This document shows positions 27,401-33,977 of a stretch of DNA of 44,583 nt, one piece after another. Origin of the DNA: Thermoguttaceae bacterium (GTDB lineage: Bacteria > Planctomycetota > Planctomycetia > Pirellulales > Thermoguttaceae); NCBI GenBank assembly GCA_017937685.1, contig JAGBDD010000091.1, forward strand, positions 1 to 44,583, written 5' to 3'. A model generated the notes under the pieces. That model saw nothing but the letters and a program-made list of their open reading frames with translations. It searched no databases and was not told where the DNA came from. The stretch's first letter is position 1; every line of letters begins with the position of its first letter. Made by a program: the position numbers and the translations under genes.

Positions 27401-28448
27401 GGAAGCGGCGGAACTTGCGACGGCGCGCGTTTTCGGGTCGACGAACGCGCTTTCTTACGGAACCGGGATTATGCGGCTTGTCGAACGGGGCGACCTTTGG
27501 AACGACGAAACGGAAGTCGCCGAACGTTATCTCGCGAATATGTCCGGCGTCTATCGCGACGCAAGTCGTTGGGGAAAGCCGGTTAAGGGACTGCTCGAAT
27601 ACAATCTCGACGGAACGGAACTGATGTTGCAGTCGCGTTCGTCCAACGTTTGGGGGCCGGCGAAACTCGACCACGTTTACGAGTTCGCGACGCTCGCGAC
27701 GGCGGTTCGCACGAAAACGGGGAACGATCCGCAAATTTGGTTCGACGATTTGCGCTCGTCGACGAAGCCGCGCGTCGAAACGGCTCGGGCGGCGCTCCGC
27801 GAAGAGTTGCGAACGACGCTTTGGAACCCTAAATATTTGAAGGGGTTGCAACGCGAAGGCGCGGGCGCGGCGGCGTCGACCGCGAAGACCGTTCGCAACC
27901 TTTACGGTTGGAACGTCGCGCAACCGGAGACGATCGGCGCGTCCGTTTGGGAGGAGACGACCGCCGTTTTCGTCGACGACGCCCGCGGCCTCGGGATTCG
28001 CGAATGGTTTGAAACGCAAAATCCCGCCGCGCTTCAAGATATGACCGCCGTTATGCTCGAAACGGTTCGCAAAGGGTATTGGAACGCCGCGCCGGAAACG
28101 GTCGAAAAAATCGCGAAACTGCACGCCGAGCTGGTCGCAAAGCACGGCGCGTCCGGTAGTTACGAAACGACGGGGAATAAAAAGTTGATCGAGTTCATCG
28201 GAACGCTTCCGCTCGGCGAGGCGGGGGACGCCTACCGCGCCGAAATCGAACGGGCGACGACGCCTCCGCAAGCGCCGACGATTCAAGGGTTGGCGTTGAC
28301 CGAAGTAAGCGAAAACGCCGAAAAAACGCCGGAAAGCGACACGACGTCGACGGACGCGGCGGCGGAACGTCGGCGAGCGTTTCTCGTTTTCGCGGTTTTA
28401 TTCGGAATCGTCGCGGCGGGGTTCGCTTTCGGAGAGAGGCGGCGTTGA
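24402..28448 (+). CDS. CobN/HmuS-like chelatase, predicted lipoprotein with C-terminal TM
   Basis: A 1348-residue protein of the CobN/BchH magnesium/cobalt chelatase large-subunit family. An N-terminal signal with lipobox L-T-S-C37 predicts a periplasm-facing lipoprotein, and a single TM helix near the C-terminus (about 1325-1342, followed by GERRR) predicts a second anchor. The CobN core is clear: FGNVALIPQPS, PPHFYWAAYFW, the hallmark H617-F-G-T-H-G-S-L-E-F-x-P-G-K, then AKRRARATIISHLTPP, and later QTSGQFRDAF and YNLDGTELMLQSRSSNVWG regions. Cytosolic CobN works with ATPases CobS/CobT and BchH with ChlI/ChlD; none is present here. Export plus linkage to a proton channel fits HmuS, the CobN-like protein of Bacteroidota haem operons implicated in anaerobic haem metal removal. 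Substrate and direction (insertion or removal) remain inference. ATGA overlap with DUF2149. Confidence 0.88.
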   Translation: MSGVFNALKRRRLGTAVARRVATAVFLASAAVFLTSCRRNNESTQLPEKPSVASVENAVDKERAKRTFKAAFVGWSDADFARWRSTTDGTNFAPEAVKRESFASTDFSDCDVVLIRAIGWTPTDEERAKIDEVFAQNIATIAFPSTLDAARSSTNVSSELAAAFYEYLTFPSEENVRSAVAFLAENFGGSENSEIYYWEDVEEDAEKGKSNDGAASRLAFDVKSPKKAPPFGYFYRGPRIDETLETFQARRDADGRDLPPNSPKIALFGPFLEPFKAEERGPQDELIAKLEARGFDVYPIYNLKNNKNLLLDVKPDLAIYFPRGRALPDGAAVDVFKSLNCPVLSAICLSVSEAEYRSQPVGATGSYYALTTALPELDGVIEPIAIATKDADETGFVARRALSERIDALVERCAGWVELRRKSNADKRLAIFFYKAPGGSALTAQSLEVVPSLYNTLTRLRDEGFDLGADFPQTLDEFRLRIEREGRTIGQWNLGDFERFVEEARPEFVSENVYRKWFNENLSEDVRRRVVDVWGAAPGDYMTRDVGDEFGVLVPRLRFGNVALIPQPSTDVLEDAPYSKSDNDFDAVHGTDKAPPHFYWAAYFWALHGFAADAVVHFGTHGSLEFTPGKSAFTTENCFPDALIGDKPHLYLYSINNIGEAFLAKRRARATIISHLTPPFAQSELYGDLKSVDAKLREYLKATDSALKSETAAALVAAVFKSNLLDDLLDEPAFRAFEDETFRAEFERSERVFDEAQVETLHKVLHRYEDASVTDGLHVVGRPWTDEQVAQTASQTTLAKDDAEKRLRDSFELELNRFVDGLCGRFIPPSTGGDFLVNNDAAPTGRNLAGLDVQKLPTPEAERLAAKLTDDVLTAHREANGGAWPRRVACVLWGGESIRTRGVAIAQVFYLLGVRVKYDSRGNASELELIPSSELGRPRIDVLVQTSGQFRDAFGAKIEAIDRAVKLAAEAENDAFPNFVRENVAKTTERLVRENGTQPEEAAELATARVFGSTNALSYGTGIMRLVERGDLWNDETEVAERYLANMSGVYRDASRWGKPVKGLLEYNLDGTELMLQSRSSNVWGPAKLDHVYEFATLATAVRTKTGNDPQIWFDDLRSSTKPRVETARAALREELRTTLWNPKYLKGLQREGAGAAASTAKTVRNLYGWNVAQPETIGASVWEETTAVFVDDARGLGIREWFETQNPAALQDMTAVMLETVRKGYWNAAPETVEKIAKLHAELVAKHGASGSYETTGNKKLIEFIGTLPLGEAGDAYRAEIERATTPPQAPTIQGLALTEVSENAEKTPESDTTSTDAAAERRRAFLVFAVLFGIVAAGFAFGERRR

Positions 28449-28538
28449 GCGACGGAAAGCGGAGGACGCGATTTGATTTTCGCTTACTTTTGAGCGAAAA
28501 CCGGCGGTTAAGAAATTGCGTCGACTTTTACGCGCCGC

Positions 28539-28566
28539 TAGCCAAACGGAAAAAATCGGGTATAAT
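28539..28566 (+). promoter_or_regulatory. Putative promoter of the cysteine desulfurase gene
   Basis: TAGCCA, a 16-bp spacer, then a perfect TATAAT, giving a leader of about 180 bases to the ATG at 28751. The -35 is a 4/6 match, so the element is of moderate quality. Confidence 0.5.
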
Positions 28567-28641
28567 ATCGAAAAGCGGACGCTTCGCCGCGAAACGTCGA
28601 GAATCGGCGGAAAGTCAAGAAGCGCAGCGAAACGCGTCCGG

Positions 28642-28671
28642 CGCCGACGTCGAACAAAACGCCGACGTCGA
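28642..28671. repeat. 12-bp direct repeat in the nifS leader
   Basis: Two identical copies of cgccgacgtcga lie at 28642-28653 and 28660-28671, 18 bp apart start to start, between the putative promoter and the gene. Each contains the palindrome tcgacgtcga-like core (gacgtc). CpG-rich words of this type are common in this genome, so chance is possible. Confidence 0.45.
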
Positions 28672-28750
28672 TATTAATAGAAGGAAAGAACGGCCCCGCC
28701 GCTTGCGACGGCGAGACGCTCGACGAAACCAAGAAAGTCGAGGCGAAAAT

Positions 28751-30010
28751 ATGACCGAAACGACCCAAACCGCCAAAAAGTTTATCTATCTTGACAACAA
28801 CGCGACAACCGCGATCGCGCCGGAAGTCCTCGACGCAATGCGCCCCTACTTCGAAGCGGAGTACTGGAATCCGAGTTCGATGTACGCTCCGGCCGAAGCG
28901 TTGGCGCGCAAACTCGACGAAGCGCGAGCGACCGTCGCGCGGCGGCTCGGAGCGGCGTATCCGGACGAAATTATTTTCACGTCCTGCGCTTCCGAAAGCA
29001 ACAACGCGGCTATCGTCGGCGCTTGGAAGGCGGCGCGTCGCGTCGACCCGAAACGCAACCGCGTTATCACGACGAAAGTCGAGCATCCGGCGGTTTTAGA
29101 GGTTTGCCGTCAACTCGAACGCGAAGGAGCGGAAGTCGATTATATCGGCGTCGACGCTCAAGGGCGGATCGATTTGCGCGAGTACGTCCGAGCGTTGCGT
29201 CCCGGCGAAACGGCGGTCGTCTCGATTATGCACGCGAACAACGAAACCGGCGTTATTTTTCCGATCGAAAAGTTGGCGCGGCTGGCAAAGCAAACGGATC
29301 CGAAAATCGTTTTCCACTGCGACGCGACGCAATCCGTTACGAAACTGCCGATCAATTTGAGTCGAACGGCGACCTCCGACGAGCCGGTCGGCGCGTTCGC
29401 AAACGTCGATATGCTCTCGTTTAGCGGACATAAAATTCACGCTCCGAAGGGAATCGGCGCGCTTTACGTCCGACGCGGAACGCCGGTCGAACGGTTCCTG
29501 ATCGGCGGGCACCAAGAACGAGGACGGCGCGCCGGGACGGAAAACGTTCCCTATATTATCGGGCTTGCCAAAGCGCTCGACCTCGAAGCGGAAGACCGCG
29601 ACGCGACGGCGGTTCGAATGGAGCGAATGCGCGACCGGCTTCAGGCGGAGATCGAAGCGCGGATTCCTTGGGTCGTCGTCAACGGAAAGGACGCGCCGCG
29701 CACGCCGAACACGTTAAACGTCGCGGTTTACGGCGCCGAAGGAGAAGCGATTTTGATGCTTATGTCGGAAGCCGGCGTCTGCGTTTCGAGCGGGTCGGCC
29801 TGCACGTCCGGTTCGCTGGAGCCGTCGCACGTCCTCTCGGCGATGAAGGTTCCGGAGGGCGCGTTGCAGGGGAATTTCCGCTTTAGCCTCAGCCGTTACA
29901 CGACCGACGCTGAAGTCGACGCCGCGCTCGAAGCGTTCGTCGACGTTGTCGAGAAAGTGCGGGCGACCTCGTCGAAATGGGATAACGTCAAGGGCGAGCC
30001 GATCGCTTGA
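28751..30010 (+). CDS. nifS: Cysteine desulfurase, NifS/IscS class
   Basis: A 419-residue PLP enzyme that removes sulfur from L-cysteine to give alanine and a protein-bound persulfide for Fe-S cluster and thio-cofactor assembly. The N-terminus has YLDNNATT and NPSSMYAPA, typical of the family. The PLP Schiff-base Lys is K228 in SFSGHKIHAPKG. The active-site Cys is C351 in SSGSACTSGSLEPSHVL, the group I (NifS/IscS) form with a long mobile loop, as opposed to SufS. RRAGTEN and ETGVIFP are also present. The start at 28751 follows a GAGGCG ribosome-binding site and matches the family N-terminus. No scaffold (IscU/NifU) gene is adjacent. Demand from the Fe-S hydrogenase in the same window is plausible but not a genetic link. 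Choice between NifS and IscS is by family only. Confidence 0.93.
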   Translation: MTETTQTAKKFIYLDNNATTAIAPEVLDAMRPYFEAEYWNPSSMYAPAEALARKLDEARATVARRLGAAYPDEIIFTSCASESNNAAIVGAWKAARRVDPKRNRVITTKVEHPAVLEVCRQLEREGAEVDYIGVDAQGRIDLREYVRALRPGETAVVSIMHANNETGVIFPIEKLARLAKQTDPKIVFHCDATQSVTKLPINLSRTATSDEPVGAFANVDMLSFSGHKIHAPKGIGALYVRRGTPVERFLIGGHQERGRRAGTENVPYIIGLAKALDLEAEDRDATAVRMERMRDRLQAEIEARIPWVVVNGKDAPRTPNTLNVAVYGAEGEAILMLMSEAGVCVSSGSACTSGSLEPSHVLSAMKVPEGALQGNFRFSLSRYTTDAEVDAALEAFVDVVEKVRATSSKWDNVKGEPIA

Positions 30011-30048
30011 TTGGCGTCGCGGAAAACGACGGCGTTGAGATCGTCGGA

Positions 30049-30095
30049 ACGTAAAAAAACGCGTTCGAGTATCGGCTCGAGCGCGTTTTTTACGT
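30049..30095. terminator. Bidirectional terminator between convergent genes
   Basis: A long inverted repeat (acgtaaaaaaacgcgttcga at 30049-30068, paired with sequence up to 30095) has about 18 paired bases, one G-T wobble and a 6-nt loop. A-rich and T-rich flanks provide T tracts in both directions. It separates nifS (plus) from pyrH (minus). Confidence 0.88.
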
Positions 30096-30170
30096 TAATT
30101 TAGGAAGACGACGGCGTTTTTGACGGTTGCGCTTCCCGCTTTTCGCGTTTTTTAAAGGGAAAACGTCGAA

Positions 30171-30920
30171 CTAATTTTTCGCGGAGCGGACGATGGTGCC
30201 GACGTGTTCGCCTTGGACGGCTTTTTTGAAGTTGTCCGGTTCGCGGAAGTTGAAGACCATAATCGGCATATTGTGTTCGGCGCACTTCGCGAACGCTTCG
30301 GAGTCCATCACGCGGAGGTTTTGGCGGATCGCGTCTTCGTAAGTCAGTTCCGAATAGAAGGTTGCGTTCGGGTTTTTCTTCGGGTCTTCGCTGTAAATGC
30401 CGTCGACTTTCGTCGCTTTGAGGATAACGTCGGCTTCGAGTTCGAGCGCGCGTTGAGCGGCGGCGGTGTCGGTCGTAACGAACGGACTGCCGGTGCCGCC
30501 GGCCAAGATGACGACGCGACCCTTTTCGAGGTGGCGTTGCGCGCGGCGGCGGATGTACGGTTCCGCGACGACGTCCATCGGAAGCGCCGTCATCAGGCGA
30601 GTCGGTTGGCCCTGCGCTTCGATCGCGTCTTGGAGCGCGAGGCCGTTAATGACCGTCGCGAGCATGCCCATATAGTGCGCCGTCGCTTCTTGAATCGACG
30701 AGTTCGCCGCTTTGAACTGCGCGCCGCGGAGAATGTTGCCGCCGCCCATCACGACCGCGATTTGCACGCCGCTTTGCGCGACGTCGACGATTTGCGCCGC
30801 CAAGTGGTTGACCGAATCCATCGAGACGCCGCGGTCGTTTTCCGGGCAAAAACTTTCGCCGGAAATTTTCAATAAAACGCGGCGCGGACGGGAAGAAGCG
30901 GAAGAAGCGTTCGAAGTCAT
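30171..30920 (-). CDS. pyrH: UMP kinase
   Basis: A 249-residue cytoplasmic UMP kinase (amino-acid-kinase fold) that makes UDP from UMP and ATP in pyrimidine synthesis. Motifs: LLKISGESF (about 16-24), [25 protein letters not shown] and the nucleotide site [19 protein letters not shown], then [21 protein letters not shown]. All are diagnostic for bacterial PyrH. The open frame extends to 31076, but the Met at 30920 gives the normal family length and has AAGGA at 30930-30934 upstream. The about 12 extra Ser/Ala/Arg residues before the core are a minor N-terminal extension. In many bacteria pyrH is linked to tsf and frr; here neither is adjacent. Confidence 0.95.
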   Translation of the reverse strand: MTSNASSASSRPRRVLLKISGESFCPENDRGVSMDSVNHLAAQIVDVAQSGVQIAVVMGGGNILRGAQFKAANSSIQEATAHYMGMLATVINGLALQDAIEAQGQPTRLMTALPMDVVAEPYIRRRAQRHLEKGRVVILAGGTGSPFVTTDTAAAQRALELEADVILKATKVDGIYSEDPKKNPNATFYSELTYEDAIRQNLRVMDSEAFAKCAEHNMPIMVFNFREPDNFKKAVQGEHVGTIVRSAKN

Positions 30921-31257
30921 TGCGTTGAGTCCTTGGAGCGCGTTCGTTTCGTCGGGACGTTTTGCGCGGCGTTCGCGTTGGGAAACATAACGAACGTTGC
31001 GCTTAAAGCTCGATTTTGAACGCGTTAGAAGCGGTTGAGGAAGGGAAAACAACGCGAAAACAAGCCGCCGACGCAAGAGCGAGCGCGGCGACGTTTCCGC
31101 GTCAAATTAGCCCTATTTTGCTGAAATTTTTCTCTTTGTCAAGAGGGGCGGGCGTAAAAAAAACTCGCGTCGAACAATTCGACGCGAGGTCAAGCGTCGG
31201 CGGGCGAACCGTCGTTAAGAACTGTCGCTTAAAAAGCGAAGAACGACGGAAGGCGCG
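30921..31257. other. Intergenic region between HU-like gene and pyrH, 337 bp
   Basis: Both flanking genes are on the minus strand. The HU gene's terminator lies at 31155-31188, so pyrH should have its own promoter in the remaining 230 bases. I could not find a good -35/-10 pair there. Nothing else is recognised. Confidence 0.6.
31155..31188 (-). terminator. Rho-independent terminator of the HU-like gene
   Basis: Stem ctcgcgtcga / tcgacgcgag (at least 10 bp, perfect) with a loop of five bases is followed on the minus strand by a run of seven or more T. It lies about 70 bases past the HU stop. Confidence 0.9.
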
Positions 31258-31671
31258 TCAAACCATATCTTTCAACGCTTTCAGCGCTTTCACTTTGATC
31301 TTCCAGTGCGCCGGTTTCGCCGGGCGGTTCGTCGTTTGGCCCGGGTGGAACGGGTCCGGAACGTTTTCTTGGCCCGGTTTTTCCGGAACCCATTGCTTTT
31401 CAATCTTAACGAGACCCGGCAGGGTGAAGCTGTCGGTTTCCGCGAGACTCGATTGAATCAGCGCGCTAAGTTGATCCAGAACGGCGGAAACGTCTTTCTT
31501 GCTGAGCGTAGCGTTTTCGGCAAGTTGAGCGATAATTTGCGTTTTGGTCAACGGTTTCGCTTTTTCGTCGACTTTCTTTTCGACCGCTTTCTTTTCAACT
31601 TTTTTCTCGGCTTTGACTTCCGTTTTTTTCGCGCAACTTTTCTTCGCGCAAGGTTTCTTTTCTTTGGCCAT
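31258..31671 (-). CDS. HU-family DNA-binding protein with Lys-rich N-terminal extension
   Basis: A 137-residue nucleoid protein. The HU/IHF domain (about 41-137) starts LTKTQIIAQLAENATLSKKDVSAVLDQL, the dimerisation helices, and passes through FTLPGLVKIEKQ into the DNA-binding arm. The usual GRNP motif of the arm is replaced by a longer form (PDPFHPGQTTNRPAKPAHWKIKV), and the protein ends KALKALKDMV, a form I associate with divergent HU-like proteins. Before it lies a roughly 40-residue Lys/Glu/Ala-rich extension with two C-AKK motifs (Cys8, Cys13), reminiscent of histone H1-like tails. Standard HU is about 90 residues. The AGGA ribosome-binding site is in place. It likely bends or compacts DNA; whether it is the main HU cannot be told. 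Confidence 0.88.
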   Translation of the reverse strand: MAKEKKPCAKKSCAKKTEVKAEKKVEKKAVEKKVDEKAKPLTKTQIIAQLAENATLSKKDVSAVLDQLSALIQSSLAETDSFTLPGLVKIEKQWVPEKPGQENVPDPFHPGQTTNRPAKPAHWKIKVKALKALKDMV

Positions 31672-31997
31672 TTCGCTGGTTCCTGAAGAGTAACGAGTCT
31701 ATTAAACGAATTAAAATGATCTCGGGCGAAAAATCGTCGCGACCGAAGCGAGCTTCGCAAATATCGCGACTGAAAACGCGCGACGTCGTTTTTCTCGTCC
31801 GAAACTATTATGACTACTTTTTTCTTCAAAAGCAAGCAAATTTCTTGATTTCGAGCAAAAAAAGCGCGTCTTTTTTAAAATTTTTTGTCGAACGGGCGGC
31901 GCGGCGCGGTTTTCGACGCGTTTCGCTCTCGGCAAATGAAAAAATAAACAAAATTCTCGGCGTCGGCCTTTTAACGCTTTCGCCGTCGATTTCTATA

Positions 31998-32026
31998 TTA
32001 TTAACGAAGGGGCGCCCCGGCGTCAA
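31998..32026 (-). promoter_or_regulatory. Candidate promoter with internal palindrome, toward HU-like gene
   Basis: On the minus strand: TTGACG, a 17-bp spacer, then TAATAA (or an 18-bp spacer to AATAAT). The spacer holds the perfect palindrome ggggcgcccc. The start would be about 320 bases upstream of the HU ATG, a long leader, so the assignment is tentative. Confidence 0.4.
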
Positions 32027-32196
32027 CGCAAAACGCCCGTCTTTTCGGTTTTTTCTTCATTTTTTCAAAAATTTTTCGACAAAACGCCGCTTGATTGGAA
32101 AACGCGTTAAAATGCGGAGTTTGCGTCGAGTCGTTAAAACCGTTTGCGGACGTTCGGCGCGGCGCCCGGCGGACGGTCGGAAAAGTTAGGCGCCGC

Positions 32197-32224
32197 TTTA
32201 CAGAACCGGAAAATTTTTTATAAT
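32197..32224 (+). promoter_or_regulatory. Putative promoter of the phenylacetate-CoA ligase gene
   Basis: TTTACA (5/6 match), a 16-bp spacer, then a perfect TATAAT. It predicts a leader of about 185 bases before the ATG at 32419. Confidence 0.65.
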
Positions 32225-32418
32225 AACGGAGTCGCCGAGAAGGATAGGGCGAGCGCCAAAGCGCCGAGTAAATCGACGCGACGCGAGTCGAACGCTTTGC
32301 GCGCGGCGGCGCCGGGAACGCCCGGCTTTTCCCGTTTTTATAACGCTTTGATAACGCGTCGCCGACGCAAGCGCAAACGCCGCGACGCAAGCGATCCGCA
32401 CGGACGGAGGTAGACGAA

Positions 32419-33738
32419 ATGTCGCAGTATACGATGACGAGCGCGCCCGATTATATCCCGGTGAAAATGCTTCGCGAAATCCAAAACGAACGGTTTATGG
32501 ACACGTTCCGTTACGTTTACGCGAACGTCCAATGGTATCGCGATCTGTTGGAAGAACACAACGTTTCGCCCGATTCGATTAAATCGATCGCCGACATTAG
32601 CAAGCTGCCGTTCGTCAAAAAGACCGACCTGCGCGACACCTACCCGTTCGGTATGTTCGCCGCGCCGCGCAACGAAATCGTTCGTTATCACGCCAGCAGC
32701 GGGACGACCGGCAAACCGATCGTGATGGGGTACACTCGCGGCGACCTCGAAGTCTGGAACGCGTCGGTCGCTCGCGGGCTAGCGGCTTGCGGAATCAACG
32801 ATACGGACGTTCTGCAAAACGCTTACGGGTACGGCCTCTTCACCGGCGGTTTGGGGCTGCACGGCGGCGGCGAAAAACTCGGTTGCTCCGTCGTTCCGAT
32901 TTCCGGCGGGAACACCGAGCGTCAACTGATGCTGATGCGCGACTTCGGCGCCACGGTCATTTCCTGCACGCCGAGCTATTTCCTCCACCTGATCGACCAC
33001 GCGAAAAAAATCGGGTTCGACTGGAAAGAAACGAAGATGCGCGCCGGGTTCTTCGGCGCCGAGCCTTGGACGGAGGAAATGCGCCGCTCCATCGAAGCGG
33101 AAACCGGGATTAAGGCTTACGATATTTACGGTTTGACCGAAATTTCCGGCCCCGGCGTCGGTTGCGAATGCGCTTGCCAAGCGGGCGTTCACATCTTCGA
33201 AGACAACTTCTACCCGGAAATCGTCGACACGGAAACGCTCGAACCGCTTCCGGACGGCGAAATCGGCGAACTCGTTTTCACGACGCTCTGTAAACGCGGG
33301 ACGCCGCTCATTCGTTACCGCACTCGCGATATTACGTCGATCGTCGTCGAACAATGCGCTTGCGGTCGCACGATTCGCCGCATCAGCCGCATTTCGCACC
33401 GCTCCGACGATATGATGATCATCCGCGGCGTCAACGTCTTCCCGGGCCAGATCGAAGCGTCGCTTTTGGCGGTCGACCCGACGTTGATCCACTATCAAAT
33501 CGTTCTTTCGAAGAACGCGACCGGGCTCGACGTTATCGAAACCCGCGTCGAATTGAGCGCCGAAAAGTTTGCGGAACTCGCCGACAACGTCGCCGCCGTC
33601 GACGCGTTCAAGCGCGCTGTCGGCGAAAAGATGCAACGCACCATCGGCATTAACGTTAAGATTACTTTCGTCGAGCCGAACTCGCTCCCGCGCAGCGAAG
33701 GGAAACTGAACCGCGTCGTCGATAACCGCAAGAAATAA
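32419..33738 (+). CDS. paaK: Phenylacetate-CoA ligase
   Basis: A 439-residue adenylate-forming enzyme activating an aryl-acetic acid (typically phenylacetate) with ATP and CoA. Motifs: the P-loop-like YHASSGTTGKP (90-100), GAEPWTEEMR, the A5-type DIYGLTEISGPGVGCEC, the Asp-containing RYRTRDI and the PaaK-specific IIRGVNVFPGQIE. The C-terminal subdomain ends in RSEGKLNRV with the catalytic Lys. Length and architecture match short PaaK enzymes. GGAGG lies 8 bases upstream of the ATG. No paa degradation genes or indolepyruvate oxidoreductase genes are next to it. In anaerobes such orphan ligases commonly handle products of aromatic amino-acid fermentation; that role is inferred. It is flanked by its own promoter and terminator. 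Confidence 0.92.
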   Translation: MSQYTMTSAPDYIPVKMLREIQNERFMDTFRYVYANVQWYRDLLEEHNVSPDSIKSIADISKLPFVKKTDLRDTYPFGMFAAPRNEIVRYHASSGTTGKPIVMGYTRGDLEVWNASVARGLAACGINDTDVLQNAYGYGLFTGGLGLHGGGEKLGCSVVPISGGNTERQLMLMRDFGATVISCTPSYFLHLIDHAKKIGFDWKETKMRAGFFGAEPWTEEMRRSIEAETGIKAYDIYGLTEISGPGVGCECACQAGVHIFEDNFYPEIVDTETLEPLPDGEIGELVFTTLCKRGTPLIRYRTRDITSIVVEQCACGRTIRRISRISHRSDDMMIIRGVNVFPGQIEASLLAVDPTLIHYQIVLSKNATGLDVIETRVELSAEKFAELADNVAAVDAFKRAVGEKMQRTIGINVKITFVEPNSLPRSEGKLNRVVDNRKK

Positions 33739-33860
33739 GCGGAGTTAGCGAACGGGCGAAAGCGCGAAACGAACGGCGCGTCGGCGACGGTTCAAACGTC
33801 GAACGGCGCGTTGCCGGGTTTTTTGCGCGCTTGCGGCGTCGCGTCGAATGTTGGGAACGC

Positions 33861-33909
33861 AAAAAACGTCGCAACCGAACTCCCGCCGGGGGAACGGTTG
33901 CGACGTTTT
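33861..33909. terminator. Bidirectional terminator between convergent genes
   Basis: A perfect 15-bp inverted repeat (aaaacgtcgcaaccg at 33863-33877, complement at 33895-33909) encloses a 17-nt loop. The minus strand ends in six T, the plus strand in four T. It lies between paaK (plus) and the GH43 gene (minus). Confidence 0.85.
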
Positions 33910-33977
33910 CGCGTTTCTTGACGGCGCCGTCTAACGTTAAACGACGCCGTCGGGTAGACGCGGCGTCGCGGCGTTTC

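Larger units (their letters stand above)
28449..28750 (+). other. Intergenic leader upstream of cysteine desulfurase, 302 bp
   Basis: An open frame with a TTG start at 28445, overlapping the chelatase stop, continues in phase into the desulfurase. Its first 102 codons are Arg-rich, show no homology to desulfurases and cover a promoter-like element, so I treat the stretch as non-coding. It contains that promoter and a 12-bp direct repeat, both listed separately. Confidence 0.65.
31672..32418. other. Long divergent intergenic region, 747 bp
   Basis: It separates the HU-like gene (minus) from the PaaK gene (plus). It is strongly AT-rich between about 31800 and 32100, with A/T tracts that may be curved. 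It has promoter candidates in both directions and a 10-bp palindrome ggggcgcccc at 32009-32018. No RNA gene or small protein is convincing. Confidence 0.65.

Noticed and set aside
26907..28286. 459-codon minus-strand frame over the CobN-like gene
   Set aside because: Arg-rich shadow without domains; the opposite strand encodes conserved CobN motifs.
24402..28448. Annotation as biosynthetic cobaltochelatase CobN
   Set aside because: Lipoprotein signal, C-terminal TM, linkage to a proton channel and absence of ATPase or cobalamin genes argue for an envelope HmuS-like role.
28445..28750. TTG start overlapping the CobN stop as the beginning of nifS
   Set aside because: The extra 102 residues have no similarity to desulfurases and cover a TATAAT element; the family N-terminus starts at 28751.
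30921..31076. 52-codon N-terminal extension of pyrH
   Set aside because: It exceeds normal UMP kinase length, and the Met at 30920 has a good ribosome-binding site.
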